From the NCBI RefSeq assembly GCF_003732545.1, contig NZ_AYKF01000077.1:62001-126000 (forward strand): a stretch of DNA of 64,000 nucleotides, read 5' to 3'. The stretch comes from Salinisphaera orenii subsp. halophila YIM 95161 (lineage in GTDB: Bacteria; Pseudomonadota; Gammaproteobacteria; Nevskiales; Salinisphaeraceae). The translations under genes and the position numbers were made by a program. The notes under the pieces are model-generated. The model ran no database searches and had not been told where the DNA came from. It worked only from the letters and a program-made list of their open reading frames with translations. Of the stretch, positions 1-6,873 are shown in pieces; position 1 is the first letter of the stretch; every line of letters begins with the position of its first letter.

Positions 1-1065
1 GTGGTCACCATTCTGAACATGCGCGCGCCGGACATGCCGCTGCTCAAGATGCCGCTGTTCGTCTGGACGTGGTTGATCACCGCCTATTTGCTGATCGCGG
101 TCATGCCGGTACTCGCCGGTGCGGTCACCATGATCCTGACCGACCACTTCTTCGGTACCACGTTCTTCGACGCGGCCGGTGGCGGTGACCCGGTGCTGTT
201 CCAGCATATCTTCTGGTTCTTCGGGCATCCCGAGGTATACATCATGATTCTGCCGGCCTTCGGCATCGTCTCCACGATCATTCCGGCGTTCGCGCGTAAG
301 CCCCTGTTCGGGCATGACTCGATGGTCTATGCCGTGGCCTCGATCGCGTTCCTGTCGTTCATCGTGTGGGCGCACCACATGTTCACGGTGGGCATGCCGG
401 TGTCGGCGGAACTGTTCTTCATGTTCGCGACCATGCTGATCGCGGTGCCCACGGGCGTGAAGGTGTTCAACTGGGTCGCGACCATGTGGCGCGGGTCCAT
501 GACGTTCGAAACGCCCATGCTGTTCGCGCTGGGCTTCGTGGTGCTGTTCACGATCGGCGGCTTCTCCGGGCTGATGCTGGCGCTCACGCCGGTGGACTTC
601 CAGTATCACGACTCCTACTTCGTGGTCGCGCACTTCCACTACGTGCTGGTGCCGGGCGCGATCTTTTCGATCATCGCCGCCATCTACTACTGGATCCCCA
701 AGTGGACCGGCGTGATGTACAACGAGAAGCTCGGCCAGTTCCATTTCTGGTGGAGCGCGGTGTGGATCAACGTGCTGTTTTTCCCGCAGCATTTCTTGGG
801 GCTGGCGGGCATGCCGCGCCGCATCCCGGACTACGCGGTGCAGTTCACCGACTTCAACATGGTCTCCTCGGTCGGGGCGTTCATGTTCTTCATCGGGCAG
901 TTCGTGTTCATCTACAACATGATCATGTGCATGCGCGGTTCGGGCACGAAGGCCACGGGCCGGGTCTGGGAAGGCGCGCGGGGTCTCGAGTGGACGGTCG
1001 CCTCGCCGGCGCCGTATCACACCTTCGAGACGCCGCCGAAGATCGATCCGCGCGAGATGGCGTGA
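1..1065 (+). CDS. ctaD: cytochrome c oxidase subunit I, C-terminal part (5' truncated by window)
   Basis: Subunit I of an aa3-type heme-copper oxidase, an inner-membrane proton pump that reduces oxygen with electrons from cytochrome c. The reading frame is open from base 1, so the first GTG is an internal codon and the N-terminal part lies outside the window. Visible catalytic landmarks are the HPEVY motif (fragment His76 and Tyr80, the CuB ligand and cross-linked tyrosine), the HH pair at 125-126 (CuB ligands), and HFH at 211-213 (heme a3 and heme a ligands). About six membrane segments remain. It is followed by a tiny ORF and subunit III on the same strand. Identification is secure. Confidence 0.97.
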   Translation: MVTILNMRAPDMPLLKMPLFVWTWLITAYLLIAVMPVLAGAVTMILTDHFFGTTFFDAAGGGDPVLFQHIFWFFGHPEVYIMILPAFGIVSTIIPAFARKPLFGHDSMVYAVASIAFLSFIVWAHHMFTVGMPVSAELFFMFATMLIAVPTGVKVFNWVATMWRGSMTFETPMLFALGFVVLFTIGGFSGLMLALTPVDFQYHDSYFVVAHFHYVLVPGAIFSIIAAIYYWIPKWTGVMYNEKLGQFHFWWSAVWINVLFFPQHFLGLAGMPRRIPDYAVQFTDFNMVSSVGAFMFFIGQFVFIYNMIMCMRGSGTKATGRVWEGARGLEWTVASPAPYHTFETPPKIDPREMA

Positions 1066-1083
1066 CCGGCGCATCGGGGTTGT

Positions 1084-1182
1084 ATGTCGCCTAGACGGAA
1101 GAACGTGTGGCTGGCCATCGTGCTCGGTGGCATCGCAGTGGGCGTCTATGTCGCCTTCTTCTTCGAGATGGCGGCGCGATAG
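1084..1182 (+). CDS. 32-aa single-span protein, cytochrome oxidase small assembly protein-like
   Basis: An ATG at 1084 opens a 32-codon frame ending TAG at 1180-1182. The peptide has a basic N-terminus (SPRRKN), one hydrophobic segment of about 18 residues (residues 8-27) and a short tail. Very small single-TM proteins with this basic-start layout occur between ctaD and ctaG in many beta- and gammaproteobacteria and are annotated as cytochrome oxidase small assembly proteins. Position and architecture match, but the peptide is too short for a firm homology call. Only 18 bases separate it from the ctaD stop, which suggests cotranscription. No strong Shine-Dalgarno sequence is visible. Confidence 0.6.
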   Translation: MSPRRKNVWLAIVLGGIAVGVYVAFFFEMAAR

Positions 1183-1304
1183 ACAGCGGCGGGGGCGCTC
1201 GTCGGGCATGATGGTCCGACAGGGCGCCGAACGGCCGACAGGGATCGAATGGAACCGCCCGCGCGGCGGCTTCGAGGCAGCAGGACAAGCAAGGACAATG
1301 TGCT

Positions 1305-2183
1305 ATGGCGACTGAGACCAGCGAACATCACAAGTACTACGTGCCGGAGCCGTCGCCGTGGCCGTTCATGCTCACGGTCTCGCTGTTCTTCATGCTCGGC
1401 TCGGGCGCGTTCTGGCTGAACGGCAGCACCACGGTGGCGCCATACCTGGCCGCGCTCGGGCTCGCGATGACGCTGGTCATGGTCTTCATCTGGTTCCGCG
1501 ATGTCGTCAACGAGAACCTCGGCGGCGTCTACGGCCATCAGGAGGACATGACGTATCGCTGGGCCATGGGCTGGTTCATCTTCTCCGAGGTGATGTTCTT
1601 CGGCGCCTTCTTCGGCGCGCTGTTCTACACCCGCATGATCGCGCTGCCGTGGCTCAACGGCGAGGGCGAAAAGTTCTTCACCAATCTCTATCTCTGGCCG
1701 GAGTTCGAAGGGGCCTGGCCGTCGAACGGCCCGGGTAACGTGGGCGGTGATTTCGAGACGGTCAACGCCTGGCATCTGCCCCTGCTGAACACCGTTCTGC
1801 TGCTGACCTCCTCGGTGACCGTGACCTGGGCGCACTGGGGTCTCAAGGAGGACAGCCGCTGGAAGTTGTGCACGGGGCTTGCGGCGACGGTGCTTCTGGG
1901 CGCGGTATTCCTGTATTACCAGGGTCTGGAGTACGTCGAGGCCTATCAGCATCTGGGGCTGACGCTGGGCTCGGGGATCTACGGCTCGACCTTCTTCCTG
2001 CTCACCGGTTTCCACGGCATGCACGTCACGCTCGGCACGCTGATGCTGTTCATCATCCTGCTGCGCTGTCTGAAGGGGCACTTCAGTTCCCACGACCACT
2101 TCGGATTCGAAGCGGTCGCGTGGTACTGGCACTTCGTGGACGTGGTCTGGCTCGGACTGTTCATCTTCGTCTACATACTCTGA
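1305..2183 (+). CDS. ctaE: cytochrome c oxidase subunit III
   Basis: Subunit III of the aa3 oxidase, a seven-helix membrane subunit that stabilises the oxygen-reducing core; 292 aa is a normal length. The N-terminus (HHKYYVPEPSPWPF) and the run FFLLTGFHGMHVTLGTLML are typical of the family, as is the C-terminal WHFVDVVWLGLFIFVYIL. The ATG at 1305 is preceded by AAGGAC about eight bases upstream. It follows the small TM ORF by 122 bases; in most relatives ctaG (Cox11) would sit in this gap but it is not here. It converges with the DUF2909 gene, with a GC hairpin between them. Confidence 0.97.
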   Translation: MATETSEHHKYYVPEPSPWPFMLTVSLFFMLGSGAFWLNGSTTVAPYLAALGLAMTLVMVFIWFRDVVNENLGGVYGHQEDMTYRWAMGWFIFSEVMFFGAFFGALFYTRMIALPWLNGEGEKFFTNLYLWPEFEGAWPSNGPGNVGGDFETVNAWHLPLLNTVLLLTSSVTVTWAHWGLKEDSRWKLCTGLAATVLLGAVFLYYQGLEYVEAYQHLGLTLGSGIYGSTFFLLTGFHGMHVTLGTLMLFIILLRCLKGHFSSHDHFGFEAVAWYWHFVDVVWLGLFIFVYIL

Positions 2184-2216
2184 CGCGGACCGAGCGTCGG
2201 CGATCGGTCGTCGATC

Positions 2217-2244
2217 GGCCCGCCCGCCCTCCCGGTGGCGGGCC
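2217..2244. terminator. GC-rich hairpin between convergent ctaE and DUF2909 genes
   Basis: A perfect 8-bp stem (GGCCCGCC at 2217-2224 pairing with GGCGGGCC at 2237-2244) with a 12-base loop lies in the 70-base gap between two converging genes. There is no clear T-run on either side, so it may be a weak bidirectional terminator or only an mRNA 3'-end stabiliser. Confidence 0.45.
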
Positions 2245-2253
2245 GGGCACTGA

Positions 2254-2460
2254 TCACTGCCCGAGATTGTGCGGCTGGACGATGCCAGCGTAGTAGCCGA
2301 GCACGAGGAGTCCGATCAGCACGAACGACAGGATGATCCGCCAAGTCAGTGCCTTGACCACGCGTCGCTCGTCGCCCGTGTCGCGTACAAGGAACACGAG
2401 CCCGGAGCCCAGGGCGATAACGATGGCGAGCATGAAGGCGACGACGATGATCTTGATCAT
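2254..2460 (-). CDS. twin transmembrane protein, DUF2909 family
   Basis: A 68-aa protein with two hydrophobic helices (about residues 2-24 and 42-63) joined by a charged loop (RDTGDERRVVKALTWR). Size and layout match the DUF2909 twin-transmembrane family found between oxidase subunit III and SURF1 in pseudomonads and relatives, usually on the opposite strand as here. Function is unknown; the conserved location suggests a role in oxidase biogenesis. Its ATG (2458-2460) directly abuts the SURF1 ATG (2461-2463), so neither gene has room for its own untranslated leader between them. No strong ribosome-binding site is visible. Confidence 0.75.
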   Translation of the reverse strand: MIKIIVVAFMLAIVIALGSGLVFLVRDTGDERRVVKALTWRIILSFVLIGLLVLGYYAGIVQPHNLGQ

Positions 2461-3201
2461 ATGCGAGTAGGGCGGTATCGGTTCGCACCCCCGTGGTGGG
2501 GTGTGCTGGTGCTGATCCTCGTCGCGGGTGCCCTGTGCGGTCTAGGTGTCTGGCAGATCGATCGCGGCGAGACGAAGCAGGCGATGCTAGCGCAACGCGC
2601 TGCAGCGAGCCAATCGGCGCCGACGCCGCTGGCCCGCGAACTGGGTGACGACGCCTCGGCGCGCGCCGCCCATGGCCAACACTATACGTTGACGGGCCGC
2701 GTGGATGCGTCGCATCAGTTGCTGTTCGACAATCAGGTCTTCGAGGGGCGTGTGGGCTATCGTGTCTGGACGCCGGTGGTGTTGGAGGACGGGCGGCGGG
2801 TGCTCGTCGATCGCGGCTGGGTGCCGCTCGGACCGGGCGGCCGGAGTCAGCCGCCGGACCCGGAGGCGCCCACCGGGACGGTCGCCTTCCGCGGGCGCTG
2901 GCGCGGCCTGCCCGAAGCGGGCATGCGGCTGGGCGACGGCGGCGCCTGTGAACAGCGCGGCTGGCCGCGCGTGCTCAATTACCCAACGATCGCGCAGTTG
3001 CGTTGTCAATATGACGGGCCGGTGGCCGCGGGTCTGCTGCTGCTGGCCGAGGATGCGCCCGGCGGCTTCGCGCGCGACTGGGACAGTCAGCTTTCCCGCA
3101 TGCCGCCGGTGCGTCACTACGGCTATGCGATCCAGTGGTTCGCCATGGCCCTGGCCGTTCTCGCGATCTTCGTGATCGTCAACCTCAAGCGAGTCCGATG
3201 A
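2461..3201 (+). CDS. SURF1 family cytochrome oxidase biogenesis protein
   Basis: SURF1 proteins are inner-membrane factors that help insert heme a into oxidase subunit I. This 246-aa protein has the family plan: an N-terminal membrane helix (about residues 13-30), a periplasmic domain with the WQIDRGETKQ, QLLFDNQVFEGRVGYRVWTPV and VLVDRGWVPLG motifs, and a C-terminal helix after HYGYAIQWFAMALAV. The frame is open further upstream, but the ATG at 2461 gives the canonical N-terminus. The stop overlaps the next start as ATGA (3198-3201), implying translational coupling with the SCO-like gene. Confidence 0.93.
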   Translation: MRVGRYRFAPPWWGVLVLILVAGALCGLGVWQIDRGETKQAMLAQRAAASQSAPTPLARELGDDASARAAHGQHYTLTGRVDASHQLLFDNQVFEGRVGYRVWTPVVLEDGRRVLVDRGWVPLGPGGRSQPPDPEAPTGTVAFRGRWRGLPEAGMRLGDGGACEQRGWPRVLNYPTIAQLRCQYDGPVAAGLLLLAEDAPGGFARDWDSQLSRMPPVRHYGYAIQWFAMALAVLAIFVIVNLKRVR

Positions 3202-3773
3202 AGTCACAAAACATCGCACGCCTGAAACTCATCGGCGTGTTCATGATCTTCCTGCTGCCGCTGGCGACTGCCTATCTGCTCTACTACGGGCTGTCCTACG
3301 GCGGCCCCGGTACCAACGACGGCAACCTCATCGACCCGGCCGAGCCGTTGCCGGAGCTGACGCTGCACACTGCAGAAGGCGAGTCGATGCCGAGCCTGCG
3401 GCTGCTGGAGCAGGACTGGACGATCCTTCAGGTGGCACCGAGCGGCTGCGGGGACGCCTGTCGCCGGAGCCTCGAAGAGACGCGTCAGATCCGGGCGCTC
3501 CTGCATCGCCGCTCGACGCGCGTACAGCGTGTGCTGCTGGTCGGCGACGCGACGATGCCCGACTTCGAGGGCCAGCCCGACCTGCAGGTCTACCGCAGTG
3601 AGGATGCCGGGGCCTGGATGCGGCTGTTCGAGGCCGACGGCGCGCACGCGCCGGGGACCGTGTACCTGGTCGATCCGCTCGGCAACTGGATGCTCTATTA
3701 CCCGCCGGACGGTGACGGCGCGGCGTTGTTCGACGACATCAAGCACCTGCTCAAGCTCTCCCATATCGGTTAG
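3198..3773 (+). CDS. membrane-anchored SCO/thioredoxin-like protein of the oxidase cluster
   Basis: A 191-aa protein with one N-terminal membrane anchor (residues 10-30) and a periplasmic domain resembling a thioredoxin/SCO fold. The segment QDWTILQVAPSGCGDACRR carries Cys84 and Cys88 in a CxxxC arrangement, as in SCO1 copper chaperones. A homologous gene follows SURF1 in Pseudomonas and is usually annotated hypothetical. A role in copper delivery or thiol reduction for CuA assembly is inference; a family-wide SCO histidine ligand could not be placed with certainty. It overlaps the SURF1 stop by four bases and ends eight bases before ctaA, so it is part of the assembly operon. Confidence 0.75.
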   Translation: MKSQNIARLKLIGVFMIFLLPLATAYLLYYGLSYGGPGTNDGNLIDPAEPLPELTLHTAEGESMPSLRLLEQDWTILQVAPSGCGDACRRSLEETRQIRALLHRRSTRVQRVLLVGDATMPDFEGQPDLQVYRSEDAGAWMRLFEADGAHAPGTVYLVDPLGNWMLYYPPDGDGAALFDDIKHLLKLSHIG

Positions 3774-3781
3774 GTGGCTCG

Positions 3782-4786
3782 ATGTCGCGTTTCCAGCTGA
3801 ATCTGCTCACCCTGTGTGTCGCCTTCGTGGTGATCACGCTGGGCGCCTTCGTGCGGCTCTCGGACGCGGGCCTGGGCTGCCCGGACTGGCCCGGCTGCTA
3901 CGGGCATCTGGACGTGCCCACCGAGGCCGCTGATGTCGCCGCCGCCAATGCGCGCTTTTCCGACCGGCCGGTGGAGGCACCCAAGGCGTGGAAGGAGATG
4001 ATCCATCGCTATGCCGCCGGGGCGCTGGGCCTTCTCATCCTGTTCATGGCGCTGGCCGCACTCCGGCGCAGCGATGATCCGCACCAGCAGCGTGTGCTGC
4101 CCTGGGTGCTGCTCGCGCTGGTGATCTTTCAGGCCCTGCTCGGCATGTGGACGGTCACGCTTCTGCTCAAGCCGTTGATCGTGACCGCACATCTGCTCGG
4201 CGGCATGGCCACGTTCGCGCTGCTGGGCTGGTGTCTGTTTCGCGCCGGCCCGCTGTTCGCCGGCTGGGCGACGACGGCGAGACGCGGGCTGCGTGTGGCG
4301 GCCGCGGCGGCGCTGGTGCTGCTCGTTGGCCAGATATTCCTCGGCGCCTGGACGTCGACCAACTACGCCGCACTCGCCTGCCCGGATTTTCCGACCTGCC
4401 AGACCCACTGGTGGCCGCCGACGGATTTCTCCACGGCGTTCACGCTCTGGCACGGGTTGGGTATCAACTACGAATACGGCATTCTGGAGAGCACGCCGCG
4501 CGCGACGATCCACTGGACGCATCGCCTCGGCGCGGTCGTGATCGCGATCGTGATGCTCGCGCTCGCCGCCGCGCTCTGGCGGGCAGGCCGCGTGGACGGC
4601 CGCTGGCGCGGGCTCGCCGGCACGCTGGTGACCGCGCTCGCGCTCCAGATCGCCCTCGGCATCTCGGTGGTCGAGTTCCACCTGCCGCTGTCGGTGGCGG
4701 TCGCCCACAACGGCGGGGCGGCCCTGTTACTATTGACGCTCGTGGCCATCAATCACGCCGTGTGGAGTGCGCGTCGTCATGTCTAG
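3782..4786 (+). CDS. ctaA: heme A synthase (COX15/CtaA)
   Basis: Oxidises the C8 methyl of heme O to a formyl group, giving heme A for the aa3 oxidase. The 334-aa protein has about eight predicted membrane helices and two related halves. Loop cysteine motifs typical of the proteobacterial form are present (GLGCPDWPGCYG near the N-terminus and ALACPDFPTCQT in the second half), as are heme-ligand histidines in the EMIHRYAAG, VTAHLLGG, IHWTHRLGA and AVAHNGGAA segments. It lies between the SCO-like gene and ctaB and overlaps the ctaB start by eight bases. Confidence 0.95.
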   Translation: MSRFQLNLLTLCVAFVVITLGAFVRLSDAGLGCPDWPGCYGHLDVPTEAADVAAANARFSDRPVEAPKAWKEMIHRYAAGALGLLILFMALAALRRSDDPHQQRVLPWVLLALVIFQALLGMWTVTLLLKPLIVTAHLLGGMATFALLGWCLFRAGPLFAGWATTARRGLRVAAAAALVLLVGQIFLGAWTSTNYAALACPDFPTCQTHWWPPTDFSTAFTLWHGLGINYEYGILESTPRATIHWTHRLGAVVIAIVMLALAAALWRAGRVDGRWRGLAGTLVTALALQIALGISVVEFHLPLSVAVAHNGGAALLLLTLVAINHAVWSARRHV

Positions 4787-5696
4787 CTCGTGGAGCGCCG
4801 TCGCCGATCGCCAGACGCTGTCGCAGCGGCTGACGGATTACTACGAGCTGTGCAAACCGCGAGTGGTGCTGCTGATCGTGTTCACCGCGATGGTGGGCAT
4901 GTTCCTCGCCACGCCGGGCATGGTGCCGCTGGACGCCTTCCTGTTCGGCACGCTCGGAATCGGCCTGATGGCGGCCTCCGCCGCAGCGGTCAATCAGATG
5001 CTGGACCGCAAGGCCGACGGCCGCATGGCCCGGACCCGTGGCCGGCCCCTGGTCACCGGCAACCTCGATATGGCGCAGTCGGCACGCTTTGCCGCGGCCA
5101 TCGGTGCCTTGGGCATGGCCACGCTGCTGTTTCTGGTCAACCCGTTGACGGCATGGCTGACGCTGGTGACGCTGATCGGTTACGCCGGTATCTACACCGT
5201 CTATCTCAAGCGCGCCACCCCGCAGAACATCGTCATCGGCGGGGCCGCTGGGGCCGCGCCGCCGGTGCTGGGCTGGGCGGCGGTAACCGGCAGCGTCCAT
5301 CCGCATGCGCTCATCCTGTTCCTAATCATCTTCATCTGGACGCCGCCGCATTTCTGGGCGCTGGCGATCGAGCGGCACCGGGAATACGCCGAGGTGGATA
5401 TCCCGATGCTGCCGGTCACGCACGGGCTGGAATACACGCGAACGCAGGTGCTGTTGTATACCGTACTGCTGTTCCTGGTGTCACTGCTTCCGTTCGCCAC
5501 CGGCATGAGCGGCCCGCTGTATCTGCTCAGTGCCGTGCTGCTGTCCGGCTGGTTCCTGGTGTATGCCGTTCGGTTGAAATACGCGCCCAAGCCGGGGTTG
5601 GCGATGCGCACCTTCGGCTACTCGATCCTCTACCTGATGGCGATCTTCACCGCGCTGCTGGTCGATCATTACGTGCCGGCGGTGTTCGGCATCTGA
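4779..5696 (+). CDS. ctaB: protoheme IX farnesyltransferase (heme O synthase)
   Basis: UbiA-superfamily membrane prenyltransferase that adds a farnesyl group to heme b to make heme O, the substrate of CtaA. The Asp-rich prenyl-diphosphate site is clear (NQMLDRKADGRMARTRGRPL). The rest follows the family, including YLKRATPQNIVIGGAAGAAPPVLGW and IFIWTPPHFWALAIERHREY. The ATG at 4779, with GGAG about eleven bases upstream, was chosen over an in-frame GTG at 4767; it gives 305 aa. It overlaps ctaA by eight bases, and its 3' end overlaps the minus-strand yqcC-like gene by 28 bases. Confidence 0.96.
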   Translation: MSSSWSAVADRQTLSQRLTDYYELCKPRVVLLIVFTAMVGMFLATPGMVPLDAFLFGTLGIGLMAASAAAVNQMLDRKADGRMARTRGRPLVTGNLDMAQSARFAAAIGALGMATLLFLVNPLTAWLTLVTLIGYAGIYTVYLKRATPQNIVIGGAAGAAPPVLGWAAVTGSVHPHALILFLIIFIWTPPHFWALAIERHREYAEVDIPMLPVTHGLEYTRTQVLLYTVLLFLVSLLPFATGMSGPLYLLSAVLLSGWFLVYAVRLKYAPKPGLAMRTFGYSILYLMAIFTALLVDHYVPAVFGI

Positions 5697-6034
5697 GGTG
5701 GCCGACCGGCCTCGATCAGGCGATCGAAGGCCTGCAGCTGCGCCACGATCGTCGGGCCGCCCGAGACCTCCGCCAAGGCCTCACGGCCCATGACCGCGAT
5801 ACCGCTCGCGGCGGGCAGGGGGCGATCGTTCTCGATGATCAGCCGCATTCGCGGCAGGAATACGAACTGGAGCCATTCGCTGAACATCAGCGTGTCGGCA
5901 CAGAAGGGGGTTCGGCTGGCCATGGCGGCCGGTGTCGGTGCCCGCTCGTGCCATAGGTCCGCCGCGCGCAGGGCATGTTCCAGTGCGAGGAGGATGTCGG
6001 CTGCCGCATGCAGCGGCCCGCGGTCGGCGTTCAT
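5669..6034 (-). CDS. yqcC: YqcC family protein (DUF446)
   Basis: A 121-aa soluble protein. The core PFCADTLMFSEWLQFVFLPRMRLIIENDRPLP followed by a conserved C-terminal helix matches the small YqcC family of enterobacteria and pseudomonads, whose biochemical function is unknown. The frame runs far upstream without a stop, but homology begins near the Met at 6034, which is taken as the start. The last 28 bases are antisense to the end of ctaB. It lies immediately downstream of, and in the same direction as, the lysozyme-like lipoprotein gene, so the two may share a transcript. Confidence 0.8.
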   Translation of the reverse strand: MNADRGPLHAAADILLALEHALRAADLWHERAPTPAAMASRTPFCADTLMFSEWLQFVFLPRMRLIIENDRPLPAASGIAVMGREALAEVSGGPTIVAQLQAFDRLIEAGRPPQMPNTAGT

Positions 6035-6050
6035 TGCGTTCGTCCTGTAA

Positions 6051-6668
6051 TCAGAACGGCCACCACCAGTGGCCGGGATGTTCGAGTGCCGCGCGGCAGC
6101 CGTCGAGCTGGTTCGCGTAGCGGCCGGCGCGGGCGTCCACGCGGCCGGCCGTGCGCTGGAGCCAGGGTTTGGCCCTGTAACTGCCGCGCCGGTAGCCGGC
6201 CTGGCCCTCGTGATAGGCGAGGTACTGATCATAGGCGTCCCATTTCGAGATGCCGGCGCGGGCATGGCTTTGATCGATGTACCAGCCGACGAAATCGGTC
6301 GCGTCCGCGAAGTCGTCGCGGTCCGCCCAGCTGTTGCCGGTATCGCGCTTGTACCAGTCCCAGGTGCTGTCGAGCGCCTGGGTGTAGCCGTAGGCCGAGG
6401 AAATATGTGTCCATGGGATGAACCAGAACAGACGTTTACGCGGCGGCCGGGCATCGCCGACAAAGCGCGATTCCTGATGGATGATCGCCATCTGTATGTG
6501 GATCGGCGCGCCCCAGCGGTCGAAGGCGTCGCGCGCGTCGTCGTACCAGCCGCTTTTTTCGTGGAATATGTCGCAGACGTTCGCGGTGGCGCGCGGCGGA
6601 GCGGTCACGCAGCCGGCCATCGTCAGGACCAGCAGCAGGAGGACGAGGGAGACGGACAGACGCTGCAT
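6051..6668 (-). CDS. lysozyme-like (SLT-fold) lipoprotein, probable peptidoglycan hydrolase
   Basis: A 205-aa predicted lipoprotein: hydrophobic signal MQRLSVSLVLLLLVLTMAGC with a lipobox-like MAGC (Cys20; Met at -3 is slightly unusual). The mature part resembles transglycosylase SLT-domain proteins: MAIIHQESRFVGDARPP contains the candidate catalytic Glu66, followed by SSAYGYTQALDSTWDWYKRDTG and the YLAYHEGQAGY segment. It would cleave glycan strands from the outer-membrane periplasmic face. The Met at 6668 was chosen because it places the signal peptide at the N-terminus. Whether it is an active lytic transglycosylase is inferred from the motif only. Confidence 0.82.
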   Translation of the reverse strand: MQRLSVSLVLLLLVLTMAGCVTAPPRATANVCDIFHEKSGWYDDARDAFDRWGAPIHIQMAIIHQESRFVGDARPPRKRLFWFIPWTHISSAYGYTQALDSTWDWYKRDTGNSWADRDDFADATDFVGWYIDQSHARAGISKWDAYDQYLAYHEGQAGYRRGSYRAKPWLQRTAGRVDARAGRYANQLDGCRAALEHPGHWWWPF

Positions 6669-6707
6669 GAGTTTAGGGTAGCAGAGTGCGAATCTCGCGT
6701 ATGCGGT

Positions 6708-6713
6708 TATAAT
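6708..6713 (+). promoter_or_regulatory. TATAAT -10 candidate upstream of cysJ
   Basis: A perfect TATAAT hexamer about 160 bases before the cysJ start; the matching -35 region is poor. The sequence around it is nearly symmetrical and also offers a -10-like hexamer to the divergent lipoprotein gene. The leader between it and cysJ contains an A-rich purine tract (about 6776-6792) but no recognisable riboswitch. Confidence 0.3.
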
Positions 6714-6873
6714 GTCGCCCGCTCGCCGCCGCGCCGTGCCGATCATGTCTCGGCCATATATCGCGTGACGTTATAAGAAAAGAAAGAAATAGACGTTTTC
6801 ACGCTGGGTGGCGGCCGATACCCTGCGCCTCTACCGTTCCTGGCGCCCGACCAGACCCGAGCCCGGATTGTCG

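Noticed and set aside
2269-2460. N-terminal extension of SURF1 upstream of 2461
   Set aside because: The extension is His/Asp/Glu-rich antisense of the DUF2909 gene; the family N-terminus begins at MRVGRYRFAPPWW.
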